In this document: piece by piece, positions 42,657-53,600 of the stretch
Position numbering within the stretch: position 1 is the first letter of the stretch
Layout of the letters: every line of letters starts with the position of its first letter
Source of the DNA: an uncultured Glaciecola sp.
Lineage (GTDB): Bacteria; Pseudomonadota; Gammaproteobacteria; Enterobacterales; Alteromonadaceae
DNA: 64,000 nt
Direction of reading: 5' to 3'
Assembly (NCBI GenBank): GCA_905479945.1
Contig: CAJQOP010000065.1
Span: 26,784 to 90,783, forward strand
The notes under the pieces: generated by a model
The model's input: the letters and a program-made list of their open reading frames with translations, nothing else
Databases searched by the model: none
What the model was told of the DNA's origin: nothing
Translations under genes and position numbers: made by a program

Positions 42657-42680
42657 CTCTGGTCAGGATCCTGACCAGAG
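42657..42680. terminator. Perfect 24-bp palindrome, probable terminator of the TonB-receptor gene
   Basis: CTCTGGTCAGGA pairs perfectly with TCCTGACCAGAG. It lies 18 bp beyond the receptor stop and is followed on the plus strand by ATTTAATTTTT. It is most likely a transcription terminator. A dimeric repressor site cannot be excluded, but no promoter is next to it. Confidence 0.7.
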
Positions 42681-42697
42681 ATTTAATTTTTAAAGAC

Positions 42698-45529
42698 TTA
42701 GAACTGGTATTTAGCTCTCAAATACCAAGAACCACCTTCATAGTTCGCCGGGGTTCTGCGAGGGTATTGCAGACCAACACTCAAACGGTTGGCATTAGGC
42801 TCACCAATTTCATCAACGTACTCGTCAAAGATGTTTGATACACCTGCAGTTAAGGTTAAGTCTTCTGAGGCGAAATAATTAAATTCCATATCAAAGAACA
42901 TAACCGAACTTACTAGCGCAGATGGAGACGACGGGTCATTAATCGTTCCGCGTTCATCATAGTGCTCACCATAAAAGTTAGCGCGTAACATTACCTGATA
43001 ATTTTCACCAAAATCAGTAACTGCTGTAGCCACAAAGCGATTTTCAGGATAGTTATTTTCAATATCTTCTATTGAGGCGTCACCGACTGGTTGAATACCA
43101 TTCACGCTTGATTGGCCAACAACGTCAATCGTGTTGTAATTATAGGCAAAGGTAAACTTACTTTCAGTTGTATCGTTCCAATCCATTGAAGTGGTGTAGA
43201 CCAAATCAAGACCTTGATGTTCTACATCCAATGCATTGGTAAAAAACGACACCGTGCCACCTGTAGCAGCTGGGATATTACCTGTACGGTAAATACGATC
43301 ATCTACTTCAGTGTTATAAACATCAACCGACAAATTACCGTTGTCAAAGCCGCTGTAAGTAAACCCTAAACTCAAACTAACCGACTCTTCTTCTTTTAGT
43401 GGCTGAGCACCGTTTGCAATCGCTTGCAGATTATCCGCTCTAACCAGACCTTCTTCAATTTGAGCCCCAGTTGTGCCATCAAAGGTGGTAATAATAGAAG
43501 TTATATTAGCTTGACCCGGAGTTGGAGCATGAAAGCCTGTAGATACCGCACCACGGATAACAAAATCGTCTGAAACATTATAGCGGCCGGCTATTTTACC
43601 ATTTATCGTACCGCCAAAGTCTGAGAAATCTTCATATCTAAGCGCACCTTGGACTAATAAATCGTCCGATACATTGTATTCAGCATCTACATACAAGGCA
43701 ATGTTGTCTCTACTAAATTCTCCTGCATCAGCTGGGGTCACTGACGTCATGCCGCTTGGGCCTGCGCCAACTAGTGAAGCAGCTTCACCCGCTATAGTAG
43801 TGAAGGTTTCTTCACGCCATTCTGCACCAAAGCCAAGAAAAACATCGTCAGATAGAGGCATAGAGAAATCGGCGTTGAGGTTTAACTCTTCTTGCTCATA
43901 GCCACCCATGTCGAAATCTCGTTGACCGGGTTGACCGTTCGACACAAGGCCCGTGTTCACGGTATTGTTCAAGAAGTAAGCCAATTCATTTTTACCAAAG
44001 CCTACACTGAAGTTGTAGGTCAGCTCAGAACTAGTTTCGCCCTTTAAGCCTGCAACAACGTTCATGTCTTTTTGAGCGCCGTCAAGAAACGGGGTATAGC
44101 CCGCTGGAAGCGTCGTTACATTAGCTAAAGTACTATGATTAGGGTTTCGATAGAAAAAACGATAACGCCCATCAGTGTCGGCATAACCGCCGTGCATATA
44201 TAGCTGCCCCAAATCATCTAGATCAAATCCGGAGTTGAAAGCCATTCTACTGCCGCTAGTTTCAGTACGTCCCCAAGTTTGAGCGAAAGGTTCGTCGCCA
44301 AAAGGAGAATCTGCACCAATACCAACTACGCCAGCATCAATGAAACCTTGAGCATCTGGACGCTGAATACCTCGTGAAAGTGCTTCATTGTCGTTGGTTT
44401 CAAAACTAATATTGAAAAAACCATCTGTACCAAGAGCAAAACCAGCGTTTGCACCAACTATCCAGCTTTGTTCACCTTCGTAAAACTCACCATATTGAGC
44501 GACCACACTGCCGCCTTCACTAGCATCTTTAAGCTGGAAGTTCATTACCCCAGCAATGGCATCTGAACCATATTGTGCAGCTGCACCGTCTCTGAGTACT
44601 TCAACACTCTTAAGCGCGATACTGGGGATCATGCCAATATCTACACCATGTGCACCGTTGCCGGCTGCTGGTGCGAAAAATTGTACCAAAGAAGAGCGAT
44701 GGCGACGCTTGCCATTAACTAAAACTAAAGTTTGGTCTGGTGCCATACCACGTAATGAGGTAGGACGAATAAATGCGCTGCCATCACCTGTAGCAGGTGT
44801 TGCAGTAAAGGATGGAACTAAGGATTTAAGATTGTCTGTTATGTCTGCAGTGTTACCATTTGCGGTAAACTCATCACCCGAGAATACGTCAATTGCCACA
44901 GGAGAGTCAGTTACTGTCCTAGGAGCACCACGTGTACCTAGTACCGCAATTTTCTCCACAATTTCTGGTTTTGCTTCCTGCTCTGCTTCTTGCGCCAAAG
45001 CGTTGCCAGAGACCGATACTCCTGAGAGTATTAATGCCGTAGCCGTCGCTAAAATAGTCTTTTTGGTTTTCATTTTGTTATTCCCATTGTTGTTATTCGT
45101 CAGCTCTAATGGCTGTTGTTCGCTAATCATCATCACTTCTTTTTCAGAAATGCCACCAACTAAGCCTGTATCATGCAACAACATGTCGATGACTTGTGTC
45201 AGTGTGTACTGCCCTTTGACCGCATTTCCTTGGTATTTTTCTATTAAATCGTACGGGAATAAAACCAATGTTTTGGTTTGATTTGACAGTTGATTTAGCG
45301 ATTTCGCTAAAGACTGTTGTGGTATGTCGAATTGATAGGTCTCTTGTTCATCGCTATGACTTACAGCAGAAAATAGCAACAAATACCCACAACACAACAT
45401 CCGTCCCGTTCGCTGCATTAATGTCTTAAGTAAACTTTTTGCAGCTTTCGAATAGGTATAACTTACGAACGACAAAAATCCGCCATTCGAATGTGAATAT
45501 TTTGTTAAATAATTAAAACTATTTTGCAT
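42698..45529 (-). CDS. TonB-dependent outer-membrane receptor with STN domain and internal second signal peptide
   Basis: This receptor takes up an unknown ligand across the outer membrane using TonB energy. Its STN domain (FDIPQQSLAKSLNQLSNQT, residues 67-140) should signal to the FecR protein upstream. A plug (SLRGMAPDQTLVLVNGKRRH, VEVLRDGAAAQYGSDAIAGV) and a 22-strand-type barrel ending AKYQF follow. Between STN and plug, at M153 (45073), lies a complete second signal peptide (KKTILATATALILSGVSVSG then NALAQ). So this is either a fusion of an STN module to a normal receptor or two translation products. The first ATG overlaps the FecR stop by 11 nt. Confidence 0.85.
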   Translation of the reverse strand: MQNSFNYLTKYSHSNGGFLSFVSYTYSKAAKSLLKTLMQRTGRMLCCGYLLLFSAVSHSDEQETYQFDIPQQSLAKSLNQLSNQTKTLVLFPYDLIEKYQGNAVKGQYTLTQVIDMLLHDTGLVGGISEKEVMMISEQQPLELTNNNNGNNKMKTKKTILATATALILSGVSVSGNALAQEAEQEAKPEIVEKIAVLGTRGAPRTVTDSPVAIDVFSGDEFTANGNTADITDNLKSLVPSFTATPATGDGSAFIRPTSLRGMAPDQTLVLVNGKRRHRSSLVQFFAPAAGNGAHGVDIGMIPSIALKSVEVLRDGAAAQYGSDAIAGVMNFQLKDASEGGSVVAQYGEFYEGEQSWIVGANAGFALGTDGFFNISFETNDNEALSRGIQRPDAQGFIDAGVVGIGADSPFGDEPFAQTWGRTETSGSRMAFNSGFDLDDLGQLYMHGGYADTDGRYRFFYRNPNHSTLANVTTLPAGYTPFLDGAQKDMNVVAGLKGETSSELTYNFSVGFGKNELAYFLNNTVNTGLVSNGQPGQRDFDMGGYEQEELNLNADFSMPLSDDVFLGFGAEWREETFTTIAGEAASLVGAGPSGMTSVTPADAGEFSRDNIALYVDAEYNVSDDLLVQGALRYEDFSDFGGTINGKIAGRYNVSDDFVIRGAVSTGFHAPTPGQANITSIITTFDGTTGAQIEEGLVRADNLQAIANGAQPLKEEESVSLSLGFTYSGFDNGNLSVDVYNTEVDDRIYRTGNIPAATGGTVSFFTNALDVEHQGLDLVYTTSMDWNDTTESKFTFAYNYNTIDVVGQSSVNGIQPVGDASIEDIENNYPENRFVATAVTDFGENYQVMLRANFYGEHYDERGTINDPSSPSALVSSVMFFDMEFNYFASEDLTLTAGVSNIFDEYVDEIGEPNANRLSVGLQYPRRTPANYEGGSWYLRAKYQF

Positions 45530-46670
45530 TTAGCTGCACACGCCCCTCACTCAATCTTGTAATCTTTATACCAAAACCTGATTCTAGCACATCAAACAAG
45601 GCTTCTGTTTCTCCGGCCTGAAATTGCCCACCAATGCGCAGTTTTCTTAAATCTGGGTCAGCTACTTCGATCACAATAGGTGTGTGCCTGCTAACCTCGG
45701 CCACAACTTCCTCCAAAGACTCTCCAGCAAATACTAATTTACCTTCCAACCAAGATAACTTGCGCGCCAACTCACCGATTTCATGTTCAACAACTGCTGT
45801 CTCTAGCGCATCTGAGCTAATTAGTAGGGAAACACTTTGCCCTGCTTCCAAAGATGCAATAACAGTTACAATGTTTTCTGCAGGTGTGTCCATATTCGTT
45901 TGTTCATCAATCACCCCAGTTATAGATGAAGCTTTAGGCTTAATAATCATTGCAGACTGAACGACCGCAAGTTGAACTTTACCTTCTGTTACCATCACTT
46001 CAATTTTATCATCCAAGCGATAAACTGAAAAAGCAGTGCCTATCGCTTTTACCATGCGATTACCTGCAAACACTTCGAATGGTCGCTCAGCGTCAGATGC
46101 TACCTCAAAATGCGCCTCACCTTTTACTAAATTTACTATTCGTTTGCTATCGGTGTAATTAACTTCAACTTGTGAATTGCTGTTCAGCCACAATATGGAC
46201 CCATCCTCAAGAGTATGAGTTGAATGTTTGCCAATTGACGTAACGTACACATTACTTGGTGCATCAATTCGATCATTCACTAACAAAAAAGAAAAACTGA
46301 GTGTCATAATTAACGCTATTGCGGGTAAAGCGATAATTGGGCGAAATAAATTCAGTGAAGCACTCCTAAGATAACGATATAGAGCCGCAATCAGCAACAA
46401 TGGAGTCAAAGTCAACATTTCAAGATTACTTCGCTTGGGTTTCAACACTCGACCCAGTGGTATCATTAAACCAGACATCACATCCATGTCATTCCATGTG
46501 TGAGACAGACGCAACAAGGTTTCTCTATGCACAGGGCTTTTCGCCAACCAGGCGTTAAATGTCTGAATATCTTGTTCTGTTGGCTCGTTATCGCCTTCAA
46601 ATTTAACGATCCATAGGCAGGCTTCTTCTTCAATGGCTGAATTGCTCGGGAACTCGTTAATATTACTCAT
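45519..46670 (-). CDS. FecR-family anti-sigma/sigma-regulator with C-terminal STN-like domain
   Basis: The protein spans the inner membrane and relays receptor signals to the sigma factor. The 383-aa sequence has an N-terminal DUF4880 domain (EEACLWIVKFEGDN, FNAWLAKSPVHRETLLRLS). A membrane helix near residue 115 (ALPAIALIMTLSFSFLLV) precedes the FecR domain (YVTSIGKHSTHTLEDGSILW, GEAHFEVASDAERPFEVF, AIGTAFSVY). A C-terminal STN-like part (LRKLRIGGQFQAGETEALF) follows. It overlaps the sigma gene by one base (ATGA-like) and the receptor gene by 11 nt. Confidence 0.9.
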   Translation of the reverse strand: MSNINEFPSNSAIEEEACLWIVKFEGDNEPTEQDIQTFNAWLAKSPVHRETLLRLSHTWNDMDVMSGLMIPLGRVLKPKRSNLEMLTLTPLLLIAALYRYLRSASLNLFRPIIALPAIALIMTLSFSFLLVNDRIDAPSNVYVTSIGKHSTHTLEDGSILWLNSNSQVEVNYTDSKRIVNLVKGEAHFEVASDAERPFEVFAGNRMVKAIGTAFSVYRLDDKIEVMVTEGKVQLAVVQSAMIIKPKASSITGVIDEQTNMDTPAENIVTVIASLEAGQSVSLLISSDALETAVVEHEIGELARKLSWLEGKLVFAGESLEEVVAEVSRHTPIVIEVADPDLRKLRIGGQFQAGETEALFDVLESGFGIKITRLSEGRVQLNAK

Positions 46671-47248
46671 TACTTTGTCCCTCCATTGACTGTCTTGGTG
46701 CTTGACTGTTTTGAATCTGTGTCACCGTAACGTTGTAAAAAAATTGCATTAGATTGTCTAATACCTTTGCTGAGGTGTTTTTCAACCGTACTGACAGACA
46801 GCTCTAAACGCGCAGCTATCTCTTTGTTTTTCATACCATAAACCTTTTTCATAACAACAACTCTGCGGCACTGAGGGGGCAGTGAAGCAACAGCTTCACA
46901 ATAAATCCCAAGCTTCTGCTGAGCTAAAATATCCTGTTCTAAGTTAGCGGAATTGAGGAAGTCCTCTGAATTATCATAGTCTTCAATGTAGCTAGTTATT
47001 TTCTTTGCCTTTCGGCTAAACTCTGAAAGCATAAGGTTTTTAGCGATTCGAAAAAGAAAGGCTTTGGGATGTTCAATTTCTTTTTCTTGTTCTGCTTTGT
47101 ACGCTCGCAAAAAAGTTTCCTGAGAAACGTCGTCAATATCGTGAGGTGAAACCACATAACGAGATATAAAGTTGCGCAACGACAACTGGCTATTCTTAAA
47201 CTCAGTCAATATACCGAACCGAGACTTTGAAGACTTAGTATCTGCCAT
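46670..47248 (-). CDS. FecI-type ECF RNA polymerase sigma factor
   Basis: This 192-aa extracytoplasmic-function sigma factor has region 2 (HDIDDVSQETFLRAYKAEQE, HPKAFLFRIAKNLMLSEFSRKA) and region 4 (LPPQCRRVVVMKKVYGMKNKEIAARLELSVSTVEKHLSKG). Paired with the FecR-like gene directly downstream and the STN receptor after it, it forms a classic surface-signalling unit that should turn on the receptor gene when ligand binds. The 280 bp upstream of it shows no obvious Fur-like palindrome by eye. Confidence 0.92.
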   Translation of the reverse strand: MADTKSSKSRFGILTEFKNSQLSLRNFISRYVVSPHDIDDVSQETFLRAYKAEQEKEIEHPKAFLFRIAKNLMLSEFSRKAKKITSYIEDYDNSEDFLNSANLEQDILAQQKLGIYCEAVASLPPQCRRVVVMKKVYGMKNKEIAARLELSVSTVEKHLSKGIRQSNAIFLQRYGDTDSKQSSTKTVNGGTK

Positions 47249-47477
47249 TTGTTAGGAAACCTTTTTTGTCATTTTTGACGTTCTCAATAAACACGCTAGT
47301 AGCGAAAAGTGAGGAGCATCGTGAACATAACACTAATACGCAAACCAACATACACTCTATAACTGTTGAAAATCAAAAAACCGCTATTGGAATCCATATA
47401 TTAATTAAAAAACAGATTTAAGGCGCTTAGAATCTAAGTAGTAAATAAGAGCTCAATTACCGACGATATTGCCGAAA

Positions 47478-47509
47478 GATGCAATAAATATAGAGTCAAA
47501 TATTGCATC
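47478..47509 (-). terminator. Possible weak terminator after the RND operon
   Basis: GATGCAATA (47478-47486) pairs with TATTGCATC (47501-47509) around a 14-nt loop, 20 bp beyond the last RND gene. Only a short CTTTC run follows on the minus strand, so termination is uncertain. Confidence 0.35.
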
Positions 47510-47528
47510 GTTCGCTTAATAAACACGG

Positions 47529-50500
47529 CTAAGTCGGCATGATCTTATCTGCAAATGCTTTTGCTTTTGCAAAACGTTTGCTTGAGCGCTCACCCAGTTT
47601 GACTAGCATCAAATAACAAAATGGCACCAAAAACAAACTCGTAAAGGTTGAGAATAATAAGCCGCCGATAATCGCGACGGCCATTGGGTAGGTTTGGCTG
47701 CCACTTGAAGAAAACGTTAATGGCGCCATACCGATAACAGTTGTTGCTACAGTCATAAAAATGGGCCTAATGCGGCTTACGCATGCGTCTACAATTGGCG
47801 CGATGAGATTTTGCGAGTCAGTTTTCAATTTGTTAATCTGGTCAATCAACACAATACCGTTATTAACTACGATGCCCATTAAAATCAACATTCCAACCAT
47901 GCCTGTTTGACCCAAACCGATACCCAAAATAGCGAAGGTCCAATATACGCCAATAAATGCTAAACCGATGGATGATAAGATTGCAATCGGCATTAACAGT
48001 GACTCGAACAGCGCCGCCATAACAATAAAAATAAGAGCTAAAGCAAGTAACATGTTTATCACCATGTCTCTTACAGCTTCTCTATCTTGCGCAAACTGCT
48101 GTCCTAACTGCCAGTCATAACCTGGAGGCAATACTATATTGTCCATTACCTCTTTTATTTTTTTGGCCGCTTGATCGCGACTAATATCCGCTAAGTTGAT
48201 AGAAATACCCAAAGTGGTCCGACGTTGAACTCGCGTAATTTGTTGCATGATTGGCTGAGTATCAAACCTTACTAATTGTTGTAAGGTGATGATGCGCCCA
48301 TTGCTTTCATAAATAGGTAATCGCTTAATACGCTCTAATGGTATAGCTTGCTCTGGGTGGTAAACCAAACGAATGTCAACCTCCCCCAATGTCGCATCAC
48401 GAAAAGAACGAAGGTTAGTGCCGCGCAATGCGTTTGAAATACGCATAGCAATGTCTTGAGTGTTTAAACCGAAGCGTGACACTTTCTCGCGATCTATTCG
48501 CAGCACTAACTCCATATCCTTGTCTTCATCATCAACGCCTACCTCAGCAAAACCATCTACGTCGCTTAGTTGACTGATAACAGATTCACTCATCTCGATT
48601 AAGCGCTGCGTAGAGCTGCCGCTTAGGGACATTTTCACCAATTTCTCCCTTTGTTCAGACCACTCAAAGGAAGGTTTGGCAATGGCTGTCTCAGGAAAGC
48701 CCTTTTTGATTTGTTCTTTTAAATCGTTAAAAGGGATCGAATAGCCCTCGTTCAGTTTGACCCTAGACATCGCAAAGCTTGAAAAAATGCGACTGTCCAC
48801 TTGTGTGAATTGAAATGCATCTTGATTGTCGTACAAGTACTGCTCCATTTCATCCACCAAATTACTTACATCTTCTAACTTTTGCTGGCCTTGAATATGA
48901 TAAACAATCCGGACTTCTGTCTCTCCTTCGCCCATTTCATTATTTGCGTCAACTGCTTGTTTGGTAAAAATACCGCTAATACAAAGTAAAAATATGAAAA
49001 AGCCCGTAGTTTTAGGATAAGTGAGTATTTTCATTAAACTTGGACGGTACCAACGGTCCAAGCGGCCTTGCGTAACTACCCCAGATAAGGCTGTTTGATC
49101 TACACGACTCAACATTAGCGGAATTGCGGTTTTAGCAATAATAAGAGATGCAAATAAGGGTAAGCATATAGCGACCGCTATTTGTTCAACAATGATGGTA
49201 ATCGGATTTTTTTCACCAAGCAATAAAGGCAAAAAGATAATAGTGGTCGTCAAGGTGCCACTAATAATCGCAATACTGACATTATCAACCCCTTTAAGAA
49301 CTTTCTCGATGGCGCTCAATGACTTATCTTTTTGCTGCAAGATGCTCTCACAAATTACCACTGAGTTGTCAATCAGTAAGCCTACAGCAATGAAAAGCCC
49401 TGCGAGTGACACCATATTTAAGCTGTAGCCCATAAAATACATACCTGCTAAGGCAAAGCTTATTGAAATAGGCACCGACGCAACCACCACTAAGGTGATA
49501 TGAACATTACGCAAAAAGATGAACAGAACTATAAAGGACAAGAGAATTCCTAAACCTCCAGCCTTAAGCAAACCGCCTAATGATTCTTGAATTTCGTCGC
49601 CACTGTTGTCTTTAATGGCGATAATAACATTTTCAAAGTCATCTTCTTGGCGAAGGCTTTCAACTAAAGCAACAATGCTATTAGTTACATCAATTACATT
49701 TGAGTCAGATTCTTTGAACACCTCAATGCCCACCGATTTTTTCCTATCTGTTCTTATTTCACTGTTTCGAGGGGGGGAAACTAATCCTATCGTTGCCACT
49801 TCACTTAATTTGACCCCAGCTTTAACTTGGAAGTTTTTGATATCTGCCAGACTTTGGTATTGGCCGTCAGGTGTCACTCTAAATTTTCGACCGCCATTAA
49901 GAATCGAACCGGATTTCACTAAAAAGTTACTGGCGCGTAAATCACGTAATAATTGGGCTTGGTCCACGCGGTTCATCGATAGTTTAGTGCTATCAACCTG
50001 AATTTCTATAAAAGGTTGGATAACGCCGCGCATTTCAACTTGCCCTACACCCTCTAGCCGTTCAAGAGGTTGTTTTAGTTTTCTATTTAAGAAATCATAA
50101 GCTTGGGATAAGTTTTCATCGCCTGACAAGACTAAGCTTAAAACAGGTATATCTGCCGTCGAAAATTTTTGCACGTAAACCCTTCGTACATCATCCGGCA
50201 AAAGGTATCGCACCATGTCGACTTTTTCCCGAACTTCCATTATTTTGCTGTCTAGGTCTACTCCAAGTTCCATAATAACTTGAATAGAAACTCTATCTGC
50301 GCGGCTATTTGAGCGCAGTTGAGTAATCCCGCCTAATGTTGCCACGGCCTCCTCTATTGGACGGGTGATTAAGCGTTCTACTTCCTCTGGTGTTGCGCCG
50401 CTGTAAGGGACAGTAATAAATACTACTGGAACATTCAGTGCAGGCCAGCTTTCTTGCGGCAACAACTTACTAGCAATCAGGCCTGTCACAAAAAGCGACA

Positions 50501-50618
50501 ATATCAACATGCCAGTAGTCACGGGGCGTTTTATGGCTAAAGCTGTTAACCAGACCGTAAGAGGCAAGTCTGTCAGTTTTTGAGTAAGACTTTTATCTTT
50601 GGACTTGGGGGCAGTCAT
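47529..50618 (-). CDS. RND-family efflux transporter permease (second of two)
   Basis: This inner-membrane HAE1-type pump of 1029 aa has 12 membrane helices and two periplasmic domains. Family motifs include VPYSGATPEEVERLITRPIEEAV, GLFIAVGLLIDNSVVICESI in helix 4, FLRNVHITLVVVASVPISI and a C-terminal GIVVNNGIVLIDQI block. It is translated after the first pump with a four-base overlap (ATGA). It shares the single adaptor gene upstream, so the pair may work as a heteromeric pump, like MdtBC. Substrate unknown. Confidence 0.9.
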   Translation of the reverse strand: MTAPKSKDKSLTQKLTDLPLTVWLTALAIKRPVTTGMLILSLFVTGLIASKLLPQESWPALNVPVVFITVPYSGATPEEVERLITRPIEEAVATLGGITQLRSNSRADRVSIQVIMELGVDLDSKIMEVREKVDMVRYLLPDDVRRVYVQKFSTADIPVLSLVLSGDENLSQAYDFLNRKLKQPLERLEGVGQVEMRGVIQPFIEIQVDSTKLSMNRVDQAQLLRDLRASNFLVKSGSILNGGRKFRVTPDGQYQSLADIKNFQVKAGVKLSEVATIGLVSPPRNSEIRTDRKKSVGIEVFKESDSNVIDVTNSIVALVESLRQEDDFENVIIAIKDNSGDEIQESLGGLLKAGGLGILLSFIVLFIFLRNVHITLVVVASVPISISFALAGMYFMGYSLNMVSLAGLFIAVGLLIDNSVVICESILQQKDKSLSAIEKVLKGVDNVSIAIISGTLTTTIIFLPLLLGEKNPITIIVEQIAVAICLPLFASLIIAKTAIPLMLSRVDQTALSGVVTQGRLDRWYRPSLMKILTYPKTTGFFIFLLCISGIFTKQAVDANNEMGEGETEVRIVYHIQGQQKLEDVSNLVDEMEQYLYDNQDAFQFTQVDSRIFSSFAMSRVKLNEGYSIPFNDLKEQIKKGFPETAIAKPSFEWSEQREKLVKMSLSGSSTQRLIEMSESVISQLSDVDGFAEVGVDDEDKDMELVLRIDREKVSRFGLNTQDIAMRISNALRGTNLRSFRDATLGEVDIRLVYHPEQAIPLERIKRLPIYESNGRIITLQQLVRFDTQPIMQQITRVQRRTTLGISINLADISRDQAAKKIKEVMDNIVLPPGYDWQLGQQFAQDREAVRDMVINMLLALALIFIVMAALFESLLMPIAILSSIGLAFIGVYWTFAILGIGLGQTGMVGMLILMGIVVNNGIVLIDQINKLKTDSQNLIAPIVDACVSRIRPIFMTVATTVIGMAPLTFSSSGSQTYPMAVAIIGGLLFSTFTSLFLVPFCYLMLVKLGERSSKRFAKAKAFADKIMPT

Positions 50619-53600
50619 ACTAGCGCCTCGTTTGGTTTATCAACGACACTTTCGGCTTCGCTGTTTTCTACTGCATAGTTTTTCCTATCAAATAAGCTGT
50701 ATAAGACAGGAATTAATAGCAAGGTCAACATAGTTGCAACCAGCAACCCACTCATTACAGTAATTGCCAAAGGTGCTCTCAATTCAGCTCCCTCACCACT
50801 GCTAAATGCCAAAGGCGTCAAGCCTAAAATTGTGGTCAATGAGGTCATGATAATTGGACGAAAACGAGATCGACTCGCGTCTATAATCGCAGCTATTTTT
50901 TCCACGCCGGCGTGGCGTAATTGATTTATTCTATCAACCAATACAATGGCATTATTTACCACTATTCCAGTAAGCATAATCACACCAATAAGCACAATAA
51001 CACTGATATTTGTACCCGTAACGAACAAGCCTAATACCGAACCTAATACTGCAAGTGGGATAGAGAATAAAATAATAAACGGGTTAAGTAATGACTCGAA
51101 TTGCGATGCCATAACTAAGTAAACTAAGAATACCGCTAAGGCTAAGGCCATCATTAATGAAGAGAAAGAACTATTCATTTCCTCGTTTTGTCCCGCAACT
51201 GTTGCTTTAATATTGAAAGGTAAATACAACTCACTTACTAAGCTTTCCGCTTTTTGAGCCGCTTCCGATAGATCACCAAACGCCAAAGAGGCGGAAATAA
51301 TAGCGACACGACTCTGATCAATGCGGTTAATTTCATTCGGGCCAGTGCTTTCGCTAATGTCCGCTACTGCCGACAGCGGCAAAGATTTACTTTGCTGTGA
51401 GTTAACTGTTAATTGACGAATAGCCTTTGCTGAATTTCTAGCAGTTTCATCTGCTCGCACCAAAATATCAACTTGTCTGTCTTGCAGGTTATATTTACTG
51501 GCAACTGAGCCAGCAATTTTAGTCACCAGCTGGTCGGCAATATCTGACCCTCGGAGTTCTAAACTCGCCAATCGCTCGTTATCGAAGCTTATTTTCAATT
51601 CAGGTTGTCCTGCTCGTAAACTATTATTTAAATCGATAAATTGCTTATCCGCCGACATTTTTTTCATAAGTTGGTCGCTATACTTTTTTAGACCAACAAG
51701 ATCATAGCCCGATAAAACAATTTGCAGAGGTCTCTCTGTAGTGAACATGTCTGCTTGTACAACTTCGGCATTTACATCAGCCATCTGTGCGACTTGTTCC
51801 CTAACGACAGATTTTACGGATTCAATGTCTTGACGATTATTAAGCGCAACCAATAATTGCCCCCAGTTTTCACCGCCTTTGCTCGCTGAGCTCATCATTA
51901 AACTGCCACTACCCGCTAGTGAATAGCTATGTTTAACCCGCTCGTCTTTCGCGATTGTTGCCGCTAGCTCCGTCAGCCTTTTATCCGTCACCGAAATAGG
52001 CGTGCCTTGAGGCAAGGTTAGCTCAATAGTGAATTCAGCTTTTTCTACTTCAGGCACTAATTCAACGGCAATTTTAGGCAATAAGCTTAGAACGATAATT
52101 GCAAAAATCACGCTACAGCCAACTAAAATCAGTCGGTTCTGCAAAACAGATTTGAGCAAGCTTGCATAAAGCAATGCTATTTTTTCAAAGTAAAAACTAA
52201 ATATTCTGTGGGCAGGTTTGAAAATCAGGCTAACAACTTTGGTGGCTAGATTGGTCAAAAGTAAGGCTAGTTTTGTCAACAGCATGGGTAAATAGCTAAA
52301 AATCAATACGAAAGGGAATGCAGCTGCTTTACCTAATAGTTTGACAATTTTTTTACCTGTACTACGAGCAACTTGCTCTCTATTTTTACCTCTTAGTGCA
52401 TCCTCGCCTTCGCTTACGGCTTTTTCATTCGACGTTTTATTTTTACTAAATTGACGTGAGGCTAACATTGGAATTAATGTGAGTGCGACGACTAACGAAG
52501 CTAGCAAAGCAAAAGTCACAGTGATGGCCTGGTCACTGAATAACTGGCCAGCAAATCCGGTCACAAATGCCAAAGGGAAAAACACCGCTAATGTGGTTAA
52601 GGTTGACGCGGTCACAGCACCCGAAACTTCATCGGTGCCGCGCACTGCCGCCTCAATAATACTTACGCCTTTTTCTCGGTATCGAGCAATATTCTCGAGC
52701 ACAACGATGGCGTTATCCACTAATAAACCTACCGCTAGAGCAATCCCGCCCAAAGACATAATATTAAGACTAATATTGTTAGCAAACATTAAATTAAAAG
52801 TGGCAATAATAGAGACAGGTATCGCGAGTGAAATGATGACGGTGTTGAAAAAATTACCTAAAAACAAATACAAAATTAGCATAGCGAGCAATCCACCTAC
52901 AATGGCAGCACTTTTTACTTCATCCACCGCATTCACAATAAATTCAGACTGATCATAAATCACTGTGAAGGTGAGTTCTTCAGGCAAGGTTAAGGCCAGC
53001 TCTGCCAATTTAGCATTCACCGCTTTCGCCACCGTTACTGTATTAGCATCTCCTTCTTTATAAATAGCTAACTCAATGGCTTCATTGTTGTTAACCCGTG
53101 TGATGTCGGTACGTTCTTTTTCGCCATCAATAACTCGTGCAATGTCTTTCAGGTAGATGGTTTTGCCGTCAGCTTGTTTAACAATCATATTGGCAAGTTG
53201 GTTTAAAGAAACAAACTGATTAACCGTGCGCACTAAATACTCTTGCTGGCCATCGTAAACACGTCCCGCTGACATATTGATATTTTCACTTTGAATGCGA
53301 TTAACAATATTTTGTGCAGTAATACCTCTTCGCGCTGCTTTTTCTTGATCAAAAACAACTTGAATTTCCTGTTGCAAGCCGCCGCCGAGCTGAGCTGCGG
53401 CAACACCTGAAATAGTTTCAATTTGACGTTTTATCTCTTGCTCAGCGAAAGTCCGAATCTCTTTTAGTGCTCGTGGATGAGTATTTTCAGTCGATAAACC
53501 TAGACGAATAATGGGATCTAGGGCTGGGTTAAAACGTAAAATAATGGGTTTATTTACGTCGATCGGAAGCGATATAATATCAAGTTTCTCACGTACATTT

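Noticed and set aside
42657..42680. 24-bp palindrome as a repressor operator
   Set aside because: It lies just past the receptor stop with a T-rich flank and no promoter near it; terminator is the simpler reading.
44556..45281. 241-codon plus-strand frame opposite the TonB receptor
   Set aside because: It is antisense to the STN, second signal and plug regions, which are well conserved on the minus strand.
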